DNA from: Ascaris suum | Taxonomy: Eukaryota; Nematoda; Chromadorea; Rhabditida; Ascarididae | Length of the DNA: 64,000 nucleotides | Reading direction: 5' to 3' | Assembly: GCA_013433145.1 (NCBI GenBank) | Contig: CM024181.1 | Span: 2,356,001-2,420,000 of the forward strand | In this document: one piece after another, positions 1 through 21,335 of the stretch | Numbering within the stretch: position 1 is the first letter of the stretch | Layout: each line of letters begins with the position of its first letter | The notes under the pieces: model-generated | What the model was told of the DNA's origin: nothing | Database searches by the model: none | The model's input: the letters and a program-made list of their open reading frames with translations, nothing else | Position numbers and translations under genes: made by a program

Positions 1-105
1 TTTGAAATAGTTATTATGTGTTTGTTTCTAGATGAAAAATGTCAACTTTTCTCTTTTAAGCAAAAATTTTGCTTTTTTTTTCTTATCTAATGCAATTGAT
101 TTCAG

Positions 106-7949
<7,844 letters not shown>

Positions 7950-8175
7950 AAATTGCTATTAACGGATACTATTTTAGAAGAGCATTTGAAGGCTAGTGTT
8001 GCAGATTTTGTTCGCTCATAAAAACAGTACTGAATGCAGTGACGTTTCAAAGGAAATAAGGAATCTTGAAAGCAAGATCCGAAAATATGGGAAATCTTGC
8101 ACCGTTGTTCACTATGAAATACTACGGGATAGTGCTAGGTCAGTGAAGTCTGTGCATAGCCTGCAATCCATCGCT

Positions 8176-8181
8176 AATAAA
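8176..8181 (+). terminator. Possible polyadenylation signal of the ABC-like gene
   Basis: AATAAA lies about 230 nt after the TAA stop at 7947-7949; another lies at 8281-8286. This is position and motif only. AATAAA is common by chance in DNA this AT-rich. Confidence 0.3.
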
Positions 8182-8805
8182 ATATGAAGCCTCTCTATCT
8201 ATAGCATTTATAAGTATGTAGCCCTCTATTAACATAGTGCATTCTTATAGATTTTCATAGTCATAGAAAGAGGAGGATAGAATAAAGTCCGAATTCAACT
8301 GTTTACCTTCAAAATATGCAAGTAAATCTAATTACAGATATATCCCGCATAAGCAACAATGGCGGAGGAAGAGTCGCCGGCGACTTTTTTTGTTCTTTTG
8401 TGACTCAGTTGTTTTCTTGTATTGTACAGTGATCTTTAGAGAGTTCAAGCTTAATACGACGTCGCCTTCGTGTATGAAAACCTTTTCGCTCATCAACAAT
8501 ATTGAACTGCTTATATAAAGTAGATGCGAGTAACTTCTAGTAGAAATTTTAATTCTAATTCATCTTATTTTTGTTTTTTTTTTTCGAACTAAAGAGAAAA
8601 TAATTTAAGCAGGTGGATCTCTCATTCTCTCAAGAAATTCTCTCTTCTCTTTTCTTCTCTGGATATTTTAGTGAAAATTAATCTTTTCATTCAAAAAGGC
8701 CCTTTCCACAATAAATTCAAAGGATGACCTATTTCCACGCGTTTTACTTTGACAAATTTTTAAGACGGAAATGTTCTCTTAGGATTCTGGAAATTTGTAA
8801 CTCAA

Positions 8806-8885
8806 GGGATCTACTTAGGTCTTAATTGCTCAGGAGGATCTAACATAGGGGATCTACATTAAGCCTTAATTGTCTCAGGTGATCC
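8806..8885. repeat. Imperfect tandem duplication, two copies about 43 bp apart
   Basis: Both copies start GGGATCTAC, continue with CTTAATTG and CTCAGG, and end with GATC. Divergence is moderate. Confidence 0.6.
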
Positions 8886-10407
8886 CAAGGATCGAGAGAA
8901 GTAATAAGGCATTTAGGCGTCATTTTAGATAATCTAAGGTAGGCAGCTAATATATCTTTTTGGTTAGGTGTAGTGATCAACTGCATTACCTCATGTAGTA
9001 TTCACGAAACGATTCTCATTCAATCTTTCAGTGCGTAGAAAGAAAAAAGCATCACAGATCACTAAGCGATAACATTAAAAAGCAATAAAGTTGTACGATA
9101 AACGACACTGCTGAAAACTATTTGTTGAAAAATTTCAAAGTAATTTCCCTATACGATGATATGATAAACTAAAATAAGCATAACGATTGCTATTGTTTAA
9201 CTATGATCTCAATAAGAAGAAATTCAAAATTGCGCAATTTTATTACTTTATTAATTTCAAAGATAACAATTTACTTTCTAGTTGAGAGAATCAAGAAATA
9301 ATTTATTTCTAATATTTCAATAATTAAAAATTCAACAAATATTGCCTGGTAAAAAAAATATACCGTTTGACTTTCATCAATGTTCATACTTAAATTTTCG
9401 CCTTTCAACAAGATGTTAGGGACTTTTTGATTTTTTTTTTTTTAATTGAATGTTTTTGTTATATAAACTTCGAAATCGAAACCAAAATTGAAACCAAATT
9501 TATAATAGAGTAGCTACAACGAAAAGGATAATAAAAATGCTTTCCACAAGCAAAGATAAGGAAGATTGAATGAGAAGCAGTAAGGTGGATTTGGAAAGGT
9601 TTATTTTGCTCCTTAGTCACCGATACTAATATTGCGGTCATGCATAAGCCATAAATAGAGTGATCGCGTATTCTATCGACATTAATTTCCTGTTAAAGGA
9701 GGAAAGGAACTAACAAATGACAAAGCCTTTTGAATAGACTATGAATTTCGAAAAGGAGAAAAATCTATTAGATAGAATGGGCAATATTTGGAACAAAATT
9801 GGCGAAGAAATGTGTTAGAAATTGAGTTCGAGTAATGTAATAGATGTACTAAAATGTGACTTCATTACAGCAAAGGTATAGTAAATTACGACACCGTAGG
9901 TAATCAAGTAAAATCTACTTGCTACTTAAGTGTAATGATTTCTAGTCTTTTTTGAGATATCCGAATCTTCCAATTATTCAAAGATTTGCGGCTTGTCCAT
10001 CTATGGACAATAAAAAGATTTGAGATTCGCTCTTCTAAAGACCAAATCGCTATACTAAATTCCACAAATTACGATGGAAAAATATAAAATTTTTCGTTAA
10101 TATCGTTTAAATTGCAATTTCAAATATTGTTATCTAAAGGGCTGAAAGGACAAAAAAATGGAGGTTTCTTGAAGCGTCGCTAGCCACGTTCGCAATTTCG
10201 AAACGCCTATAAATTAGAAGCAATAGATCTCTGTGAAGTCCATTAAAAACGCCTATTTAACAACTGAATATCTAATAGAATCTAGACATCGCCATACGTC
10301 GGCCATTCTCCTTCGCTATCGCACTCATCGCAGAAGCATAACAATAGAATTTCGATAAATCCTTCCTCTAAACAAAAGCGAAATTGAATCGCCACAAATT
10401 TCAACAA

Positions 10408-13400
10408 TTATTGAAAAACATGAGCAACGTTACTAAGTAGGAACATAAGAAGAGCACCGATGAATGAGCCGATTTGAGTGAAAGCTCCACACCAGAATAG
10501 ACCTCGAGCGCTACTCGTCTCACGAAGTACATGTGCCGCTGCGGTTCGTTCCCATGAAATAAAACCGGAAGCTAATGCGAACATCACCTATAATAGAAAT
10601 CTATGAGTTCAATATATTTTTATGCTAAAAGAAAATCCATCATCTCTTATGCGTCAAAAAAATCCCCCAAATGATATTATTTTTCCAAGAGAATTCGTTG
10701 AATAATATTATTTTTCTAGGATTTTCATTGCATTATTTGTGAAAATCCATCGCGAAAAAAATTTTCGCTTTAAATCCATTTCGAAAAAAAAAACTTCTTA
10801 TTCGAAAGGAAAATATCGACACTATTTGAACAAAGACACTTTTCCTGCTCGAAGTAAATTCAACAAACGATTTCTTGCACTAGCTCATGAAATAAGACCA
10901 AACGAATGTAAATATGAAAAAAATTCAAAGAATTTAACGAGAAAATTCCTCTTATTTCAACGGTAATCGAAGGAATGAATTGAAGAAAAAGAAAAAACTT
11001 ACACAAAGAAGAGGACCCATACCATGCCAATCGATTTTCTCAGGAAGAAGTGCCATCACAAAACCGAACGTAACGAATATCAAACAAATAATCGTCCAAA
11101 TAACAAAAATTGGGATCCGTTTAATAATTATGAAGAATTGTAGAAAGCAAAATATGGGATTCGTCATAACGAATAATGAACTTGCTAAGTGATAAATCTA
11201 AATATGCATATAGTTTAGTGTCTATTGAAGTGGACTTTCCATTTGCTAAATCAAATCCACAACGATAAACAACGCATTTACTTAAAAAAGCTCATCATAA
11301 TATCGTTCCAAAAAATAGTTTTGTATCCAGAATTGAATTTCTTATCTATTCTTTAGCCCAGTTGAGGAGTAAATATTTCAAATTTTAACGGGTTTTTTTG
11401 AAATTTCTTCTTCTATTTCATTTAAAAAGAATGAAAAGCAAAATAATTGGCCGACATTAGGTTCTCATTCGTTCTTTTCAAAATTGCAAGGCTGTCCCCA
11501 CCCCCCACACCCCTCATCCCCCTCATGAACTAAATTTTTTCTAGAATTTTGTTGATACGTGAAAGATATATTAAAGCACAGTGCAAAAAAACTTTATAGG
11601 CATAAGCGCTCTGTATTTAAAACACTAACAGTACAAACTATCACAAACAAGAAGACATAAATACTTTCCCTATAGGTTAAATTCTACTGAAAAAATAAAC
11701 AACAAATCTGGATTTAGTTACTACTTACTTATTGGCCACCCAAGTGTACTATTTAAATCAAGCTAGCAAATAATCGACAATTTCCCGTCAATGTCAACGG
11801 CATTGTTCACACAGCTTCACCGAACAATTCAAGGAAATAGCGCGCTGAACAAAAACTAGAACTCTTTATAGTATGTTCTTAGATCGATGTTATTTAGACA
11901 TTCATAGTGAATGAACTCTGCACAAATAATTCTACTATAATAAATCAAAGAACTGCATACATTTTGCCCATATGATTGAGTTGCATATGGAAGGATGACG
12001 GGTACTACCGAATTCTGCACGGCACCCAGAAGAAGGCTGATCGAGAGAAGAAGGTACCATTTGAATGTGCTAATTGTCTCTACGCCAATTGGAGATTTTG
12101 ATTCCAATAGATCGTATGAACGCTGAAATATTTATTGCATTCATATCTTAGTGATCAATTTTTTGCAGCCAATATTATTTGCTGACTACAAACAATAACT
12201 ATGTATCGTTATACCCGGAGAAAAATATATCAAAACACTGAAGCCGTTGAAGGAAGAAGGTAAGGGAAGAAAGAGAGAATTGTTTAGAGTATTTAAATTA
12301 TTTTATTGTTGTAATTATTCTCGTGAATTTTTTTGCATATATTATGACTATATCGTATCCAATAATGAAATTATTGAAAGAAATTGCAAAAGATTTCTTG
12401 AAAAAAAAAAAAAAAAACAACTAACGACGCCATCTTTTTCGATGACGCTAAGTTCGACTGAGCAAAGTGAATTCGATGGCGTTTGTAGTATCGTTTTCGA
12501 TAAGTCATCTCCACTACCCTCATTCTTATGTTTTAGCAATACAATAAATCCTGAAATATATTCAATAAATATTATAATTTCAAAAAGTCATTACAAATGT
12601 AATTATTACAAGGTTCAAAGAAAAGTTTCATTGTTACTTATTACAAATTGAATTATTTTAACTGAATAAATTTTTCCATCACTTTATTACATCTTAAATA
12701 GCGATTCATTTAAATAAGTTTTATAATATTTCTATTTTTTTTTCGTAATAAAAAATTAAACTCCAATTAAAAACTAATTTCCCAATATAAAAGCACTGTA
12801 AACATTTTTCGAATATGAATAAATAAACAATACTATAATTTTAAGAATTCAAAAGAAATATCATAGAGGTTTTCATTTCCTTGCTGCAAAAAAAACTGTC
12901 AGTTTTTACCTTCAGGAATTGACATACCTATTAGTGAGAGACCGCATATAGCAGCCATGAGGATGAGAAAAATCCTTGGGCCAAACAGGACGCCACCCTC
13001 TGTTGGCCCCCACGGATTCGCTGCAGTTCCATTCAGATTTGCATTTGCTCCTTGAATGATATATATGATACTATGAAGGGGCTATAGCATCGACGAAGTT
13101 CTAATTTTCTTTAAGAAAATAAACCAATAAATAAGTAGGAACACCTGATTAAACAGTAGCGCAGGTAAGAGGGTGGAAGGAGGGATGGGGAGGGGAGCAA
13201 CGAAGAGTAATGCATGCAACCCTTCAGCTAAGATGATTCGAAAACTTTGCATACATCATCATCAAATATTATTTATGTGTATATCATCGGTTCTCAAATC
13301 TTTGCTGCTCTCATAACTTAAACAGGGTGATTACTATGCATGAGAACTGTACAAATCATCCGACACGTTGCTAATCAAAAATTGGGCACTCTTAAATCAT

Positions 13401-16400
13401 CTAAGCCGAATTTTCGCTAAAGTAAGTTCACCTCGACAAAACTATATTTCATAAAATATAGTACTATATTTCTCGAGATCGCTATTGGGAGATATATATC
13501 GACACCTGAGGCAAAAGTTTGGCTATGCGATATAACACGAAAAGCTTTTATAACTGTTTAATAACAGGAGAGCACTCTTCATTTTTATCTCTTTCCTCAC
13601 ACTAATAAGCCCCATTATTGGTTGCAAGCTACTTCTAAGAACATTGCTCCACCTCGAAGTCATACTAGCATATTTGGGTCTGAAACATTTTAGGACTCAT
13701 GACCGTCATAATTCCTGCTGCTGACGATTCATGCCTGTAAGCTTGTTTAAAGCGTTAGGAAAACACGTGAGGATTAGAGTAGAGTTAGTATTTCAACGTT
13801 GATCCAAAATGTTGGAAGAAAATGTTGTCCACAGAGCAAATATATGTTCAAATCATATTGATAAGACAAAATAGCGACCTTGAATAAGTGAGGCGGCGCT
13901 TGGTACTAATGCACTGAGTCCCATTCCAATAAAAAATGTCGCCACATATTTAGTATTCTCCAATTTTGTGATATAAGGCATAAAGAGTACATCAGATGTC
14001 GTGCATGGAATCGACATAATAAAGAAAGCGACGAACAACCAATAACTATGCTATAACACTCCAACTATCGTAATGTGCACATCTATGTGTAAATTGAGAT
14101 AAGAGATTACAACTAATGATAAATGCTCTATTAGAAACTTTTAATTAATTTCCAGGCATTTCCATAAATGACGGATAATCAAGGCTTCATTATTAATTAC
14201 AATTTAGCACTAGCAGTAATTGTAACATAATATTTATTTTAAAGGAAACAAATCGAAGGCAACCTATATGATGCCGACTAAATTCAGTATCAGAGTAACT
14301 TAATACGTTACTATATATCTAATCAAAACTTTTATTACATATGAAACCTGAATCAGTGACGATGAATGTAAGCAGTACCAAATGAATAATGCCGAAAGTT
14401 AGAGCGGAAATGAGTTAGAACAAATGCTCCGAAAATGAATTGAATATTCATATTTAACAAGGGCTATGCGAAATATCAATGCGGGCTCAAATACCATACA
14501 ACCGATGATGAATTTCGCAAACGTCACTTAATCTATTCGACATCACTAGCAGTTATTCCGCTGAACAATGTTACCTACGAATCGTTCATATCAAATCAAC
14601 AGGTCTATCTTCTCGACTTCCATTTTCACTGCATTGCAAGCTTGAGGTTCCGTAAAGAGTTCTGGATCAGGATCTAAGCGCACTTAGCTAGAACTCAAAG
14701 AAATTAAATCAAAACATAGAGAATTTTACAAGTTTAGAATAGAGTAAAAGCGAATTCAAGTCAAAAAACTATCAAAATGAATTAATTCTATGATTGTTTG
14801 AAGTTCATATGCAACAAATATCTCGATACCTTTAGCTAAGGGGAATGGCCCATCTCTCTCAGATCCTCCCTCACCGAACTGGATCCCGATAATTGTAGGT
14901 TGCTTAGAAATAATCGGATTGCCTTTTGTCGAAAGAATTTTAGAGCTTATTCTTTTTGTACCACTATCTCACAACCGCTGTCATTGATCTCGTTTTCTTT
15001 CTCTCATATCTATCCTCTTATTGTCTACTTTCTCTCTCACAACAATTTTTTCTATCATTCACCTATCTTGGCCCCATTCCGTTTGAAATGTGGTACTTAG
15101 AGTGGCTAGCGTCAATAGTTGTTACCTGCAGGCTAACGATGCCATTTGAACTGCACAGATGTGCAGATAAAAATTAAGCACGTGTTTAGAAAATTTAACA
15201 AAAGAATATAAGTTTTAAGATTTAGGCAATAGGAAAGATGATTGGAATGAACAAAATGAAACCTTTGAATTGTTGATTACTCCTGGACGATCATAAACAA
15301 ATGCAGCCATCACGAGGCCTGCTCCAGAAAAAAACAACATTATTGGAATAAGAATGGCATGATTGTATCGAATCCACAACTGAAAAATATTTAGAACTTT
15401 GATAGCCACTTCGATAATAGTCGGAATAATTTCTCAGTTACAAATAATATCACCAGTGTAATTACTATTGCAATCAAGTCCGTCGACTAGTTTCTGCTCC
15501 TCCGACAAACAAAAGACATTGATCAAAAGATAGCTGGATATAAATTGCATTTCCGATCGATTTAATTGAATCCATTTAGATTGCATTCGTTTAGAAAGAG
15601 AGAGATTGCATATACCACTACGAACACATTTAATGGCTCCATGATACTGGAAACTGAGATTATATTCATCCATTAAATATTATAATAAACTACGTTATGA
15701 TAAATGATAATTAATAAAGCTTAGAAACCTCTTTGGAAGCTAACTTTGAGTCAAGTATACCATAAATTAAGGGAAATAAACATGCGAGTTGTACGATAAG
15801 GACAATATATGTGGCGAGATCATAACCTTCCGGCACCTGCAATGAAACGATCTTTCAATTTTGCACTCTTTTCTAAACTTTCGAATCGCAGAAGAAATTT
15901 TTATAGCAATCAACGTTTTCGGCAGAAATGGATGGAAATCAATTCATCCGTTTTTTTTTTGTTATCATAAACGATTCCGATTTATCATCTTTTTCCACCT
16001 TATTTTTTCGTCAAACTTAATAGTTTTCTTTGAAAGGAAGGATTTTTCATAGCAAAAGAAATACTTTGTAGAGATAACTTCATCAAAATTGGCCATAGAA
16101 GAAGATAAATCACCGAAACATCAAACATTTATGAGTTTCTCATAACGCAATAACGCCTATGACTGTCACTAATTTCAGTTACAAATTTGGTTCCGTTTCA
16201 ATTCTAATGTTGCATGCACTAATTTAAATGTCATAGTTGTGATGCATCAAGATTAATAGTAAATATGAGAGGATATTAGAGTAAGGTTGGAGTAATACTT
16301 ACAACAGTTATGTTGTCATAAATTGTACCAACAAAATGAATCCAATAACACTCTTAAACTTATTAACTGCAATGAAAAATAGCAAAAATAAATAAATAAA

Positions 16401-16524
16401 TAAATGAAAGACTCACGAAAGACACCAGTAGAGGTAACTCAACGTAAACTGCGTTGACGCTTAACCATGTACCCATCCCGAATGCGGCCACCGCTATATG
16501 ACGCATGCATTCTTTGACCAACAT
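10408..16524 (-). CDS. rft (SLC52): SLC52-family riboflavin transporter
   Basis: Nine exons (minus strand): 16524-16417, 15836-15729, 15379-15263, 14050-13879, 13050-12928, 12550-12426, 12122-11961, 11197-11003, 10587-10408 (TAA). They total 1290 nt, 429 residues, about the size of C. elegans RFT-1. SLC52 signatures occur in order: FGMGTWLSVNAVYVELPLLV in TM1; VPEGYDLATY leading into TM2; CTTSDVLFMPYITKLE, FFIGMGLSALVPSAASLIQG, SYGQNIYHLASSLFVMTNP, and a last helix LFWCGAFTQIGSFIGALLMF. These proteins carry riboflavin (vitamin B2) across the plasma membrane and have 11 predicted TM helices. Animals cannot make the vitamin. The phases of all nine exons agree. The 125-nt exon 12550-12426 supplies the charged loop (LLKHKNEGSGDDLSK) and is required to keep the frame. 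Start: the first Met of MLVKECMRH. A second Met six codons later is also possible, and the frame stays open upstream into an (AT)n array. The gene is complete, with no defect seen. Confidence 0.95.
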
Positions 16525-16679
16525 TCTCTCTTTTATAAGTGGAAAAACGTCACTTTCGAGAGTTCTTTTTCCGCTTCGAAAATGAAGAAATTTTTTTTCT
16601 GTATTGTTTAAATGTCCATTAAAATCAATAATTAAAATAAAGTCGTCGAATGCTGAGTGATCCTCAACTATATGACTAT

Positions 16680-16812
<133 letters not shown>

Positions 16813-16924
16813 CAATGACAGCAAAATTGTCTTAAAAAATCACAGAAAAGATAAAGTATCGATAAATGTAAGCTTTAAACGACAGAGAATACAACAAAAA
16901 AAAAACTTGGCAAAGTTTCAATTT

Positions 16925-17242
16925 TCATTCCAAAATTATGCAAGGAAATACCGACCATATTACATATAGTATATAAAGAATAAAAATTAAAGTTGATAAA
17001 GTTGCAATTCTTTTTTGAATATAGCACATCATTAACGATGTCTTTTCACGAAATGAATTTATAGCGCCGATATAAATAAGTATAAGAAAAGAAGAGAGTG
17101 AAAGAGATAGAAATTTCCAAAAAAAAACAATTGAAATCATGGAAAATAGCAAAAAATTAGCAAAGAGCAAGACTGAAAATGAACGATATTCGCTGATCAA
17201 AGATCCGACTTGATGATATTCACATTCCATAGAAGGTATCAT
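16925..17242 (-). other. Weak open frame of 105 codons, hydrophobic
   Basis: The frame is rich in Phe, Leu, Ile and Ser and begins MIPSMECEYHQVGSL. It reads from the T-rich strand of AT-rich DNA, which alone gives hydrophobic peptides. It matches no family I recognise and has no convincing splice context. It lies upstream of the riboflavin transporter on the same strand, so it could be 5' flanking sequence. Probably not a gene. Confidence 0.12.
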
Positions 17243-18008
17243 TAAACACAGATCAATGTTAAATCGATAGGGAATGATTCACTAGATGCGTTGATACTTT
17301 TATTAATAGTTTAAAGTAAAGAGTATACAACAGCAGAAAAATAATACAATAAGGGGCCAAAAGAAATGTGATGATGACAGAGAAAAAATGATTACCAGAG
17401 AAAATTTCTTAAGAACTTATCTTGGCGCAAATAGCCGTAGTGATTTCAGGTGCTATCGAAAGTAATGAAAAAAAATCTACTTTTGTACGAAATATTGGAA
17501 AAAAATCCATGAAATAATTGCTCAAAAAGCATTCAACCATTTTCATAAAGGTTGAAACGGAAAGTAACTATCCACTCGTATAAGACGATCACCTGATAAT
17601 TTCTTTTTATTTAATCAGTTAAAGAGTATTTTTTGCATTACTTCTTATCACTCTTATCAGTACAAATTATCTAATCGAAAATTATCGTTGCAAATACCAT
17701 TATGGAACATTTATTCAATAATAAAGCAACTAAAATAAATAGAGAAACAATATAGCAATCATGTTTTCAGCAAATAATAATTGAACGCGTCATTGATTCG
17801 TTGCATTGCTGTTTAGCGAACAAATCACATCGTTGCAATCGATTATTCACCATCATTGGCCACATGAACTTTTTGCCGATTGGAAAGCTTCATGTCACCC
17901 AAATATATAAAAATTTATACATCATTTTTACTCTCAAAGCAGGTTATTTCTCTCCATTTCTATCATAAATATAAACACATATGTCTATATAGGCATAAAT
18001 AAATAAAT

Positions 18009-18124
<116 letters not shown>

Positions 18125-19697
18125 CTACTATTTCAATCATGGACGCGAAGAAAATATTCGCCTGAAAGCATAAAAGATATTTTATATTTTATTCTGCTAA
18201 TACTACATTATGAAAATATAATTCTTTAAAAAAAGCGAAAAAATCGATAATATAGGAAACGCTGTTCAATTAACTCATACCATATCAATGATGGCATCGT
18301 CAGCGTTCTCTAATTTGAAAAAATAAAATAAAAAAAAACATTGAAAAGGTGCTCAAAAGCAATATTTTAAGTGATACTTCCATCATGTTTTATTATGCAA
18401 CTCGACATTCACTCTTAGTGGCAATTTTTCGGTTGTTAATAAAAATTTGAGTGATTCTAGGCTGCCGCCACAATCGAACTCCAGAGCAGTTTTGTGCACT
18501 ATTCACTGATAAGGAGGAGACCATTGACGTTCTCCTTTATCATTTGCACTGACATCATTCGGATTTATAGCACCCGAATAGCAGCTATTTAGTATTATTA
18601 GATGTAAAAGAGCACAACACTGATTTTATTATCAGAAGTGAAGGCATTCTCAGCCACCCGAATGAAGGTGAATGCAACTGCAAAAGGTGAGCGACGATAA
18701 CCTTATAAAGAGCGATGGAGAAAGCCTTATTAAGTACAGGCAAGCGATAGACTCAGAATATATGCACTCTGCATTTTACTCTATTTGCCATAGACGCACA
18801 ATACAAATTTGTGCTCGTAGCAAGAAACCTGTATTACATCATTCAAAAAGCCCTTTTATTCATACAGATATTGAGCGAACATGTCGTAGACGTTAAACCT
18901 TTTATATATATCAAAAAAAAATCTACACCACAATTTTTTAGCAGTCGGTTTATTTCAGCAAAAAGGGCAAAATATGGCAATGTTGCATTAACAGCTGCTA
19001 ACAGGAAGTGAGGTTTACTGCAGAATATGATTATATATCTCGCCCTTCCTTCCTCCCCTTTCCTTCACCTTCTTTTCAGCTGTTTGTTCACTCGGTCCTT
19101 CTGATCTTTTACAATCGACATTGGGAGTTCTTTATATGGTTTTCTTTATACATGTTCCTGAAATTGTTTCACCCTTGCCGCTTGAATTCTGTGAGCTCTG
19201 CACTTCATTTGAAACGTTTTGCTATTGCTTACCTGAGGAGGTCGGTTTTCTGCTCATATCAACTGCTCAGCGGCTCGATTTTGCGTCGACAGGTTTGAAT
19301 TAAGCGAGACGACTCTCAACAACTCCACTGGTGTGTTCCTTGATCTGCCTGTCTGTTATCATAGATTGAGGTGAAGGGAATCAGCTTGCCCGATCTGTTC
19401 TTAATAGGCACTCGGTTAGCAGAAGAGTATAGGAATTCTAGGCGCCGCTTCAAGAAAAACGAGAATAAGCCAGCACTGTCGCTTAAAAATTTACAGTAGA
19501 ATGTTTTTTCTTGCATAAACTCTAAAATAATTTTTAATAGCGGTTGGAATTGAGACTGAACTTAAAAAGAGAAAGTTCGAAAGTGTTTTACTAATAGTAT
19601 TCCCAATAACAAACAATGGACATTATGTGAGAAACCACAATACGATGTGCAAAAAATGCGACGGTTTAATACATTTTTAGCACTTAATGATATCTGG

Positions 19698-19861
19698 TAT
19701 CACCGATATAATTTTGGAAAGACCTTAAATATCACCGATATGTAATAATTAATTATTTTGGAATCATCGATTCCATATATAAATTAATTACTAAGTAATT
19801 ACATATAAAAATTAAAAATTACTGGTATCACCGATAAGTAATTACTCGCTAAATTTTGGAA
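19698..19861. repeat. Three copies of an 11-mer (TATCACCGATA), each followed by TTTTGGAA
   Basis: The 11-mer is exact at 19698-19708, 19730-19740 and 19826-19836. TTTTGGAA follows at 19712, 19756 and 19854. This is either a degenerate tandem repeat or a cluster of binding sites; the sequence cannot decide. Spacing is uneven (32 and 96 bp between copies). Confidence 0.6.
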
Positions 19862-20261
19862 AAAACACCATTAAACATAAAATTATGAAACAAAACAAAT
19901 TGTCCTTTACGTGTTTTCCAATTACAACTCTCGCGCGAAGATTCCCATCGTTAAGCATCCACAAAATTTCAACAAATCAATCTATGATCAGTGTTAAACA
20001 ATCTTATTTTGAGAGGTTTTACTAGAGTATCGTTTAAAATAACAAAAATCTATTTTTATGAATAATATGGAAATGAAAAGAAATAAGAGATTAAGAGAGA
20101 AAAGTGTCAACGAAATGATATCACTCAAACTTACCGTACATAATTAATATTCGAATTGATATGCCGATAGAAAAAGAATAAGGTAGCGCTAACCAGTTCT
20201 GATTGATCCTGAACATGACCTCTGGGAAGGTCATCTAAGTTTTTATGCATTGTTTCTGTCT

Positions 20262-21107
<846 letters not shown>

Positions 21108-21257
21108 TATTAATATAAATATAAATATAAATATATAATTATATTTATATTTATATTTATATTTACATTTATATATATAATATATATTTATATTTATATT
21201 TATATTTATATTTATATTTATATTTATATTTATATTTATATTTATATTATATTTATG

Positions 21258-21311
<54 letters not shown>

Positions 21312-21335
21312 AATATTATTTATTTATTTATTTAT
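21108..21335. repeat. Complex AT-only satellite with self-complementary halves
   Basis: ATATAA-type units (about 21110-21136) are followed by TTTATA-type units (about 21140-21255), then (AT)n (about 21262-21308), then TTAT repeats to about 21335. The first two parts are reverse complements of each other and could form a cruciform. Confidence 0.9.

Larger units (their letters stand above)
7950..10407. other. Intergenic region between two convergent genes
   Basis: No coding sequence could be supported on either strand. I specifically looked on the plus strand for the missing second nucleotide-binding domain (P-loop GxxGxGKS/T, LSGGQ) and found none. An imperfect direct repeat occurs at 8806-8840 and 8849-8885, carrying GGGATCTAC and CTTAATTG.CTCAGG in both copies. 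The rest is AT-rich unique-looking sequence, including the 3' ends of both flanking genes. Confidence 0.7.

Noticed and set aside
12348..12651. Plus-strand frame of 134 codons at 12247-12651
   Set aside because: It is the shadow of minus-strand exon 12550-12426 of the riboflavin transporter plus intron sequence.
16310..16367. Possible extra exon of the riboflavin transporter between TTGCAG and GTAAGT sites
   Set aside because: All three frames contain stops, and the family pattern (VELPLLV followed by PEG) is satisfied by direct joining of the neighbouring exons.
18490..18545. Inverted repeat GATAAGGAG...CTCCTTTATC
   Set aside because: The short stem needs a bulge; not above what is expected by chance.
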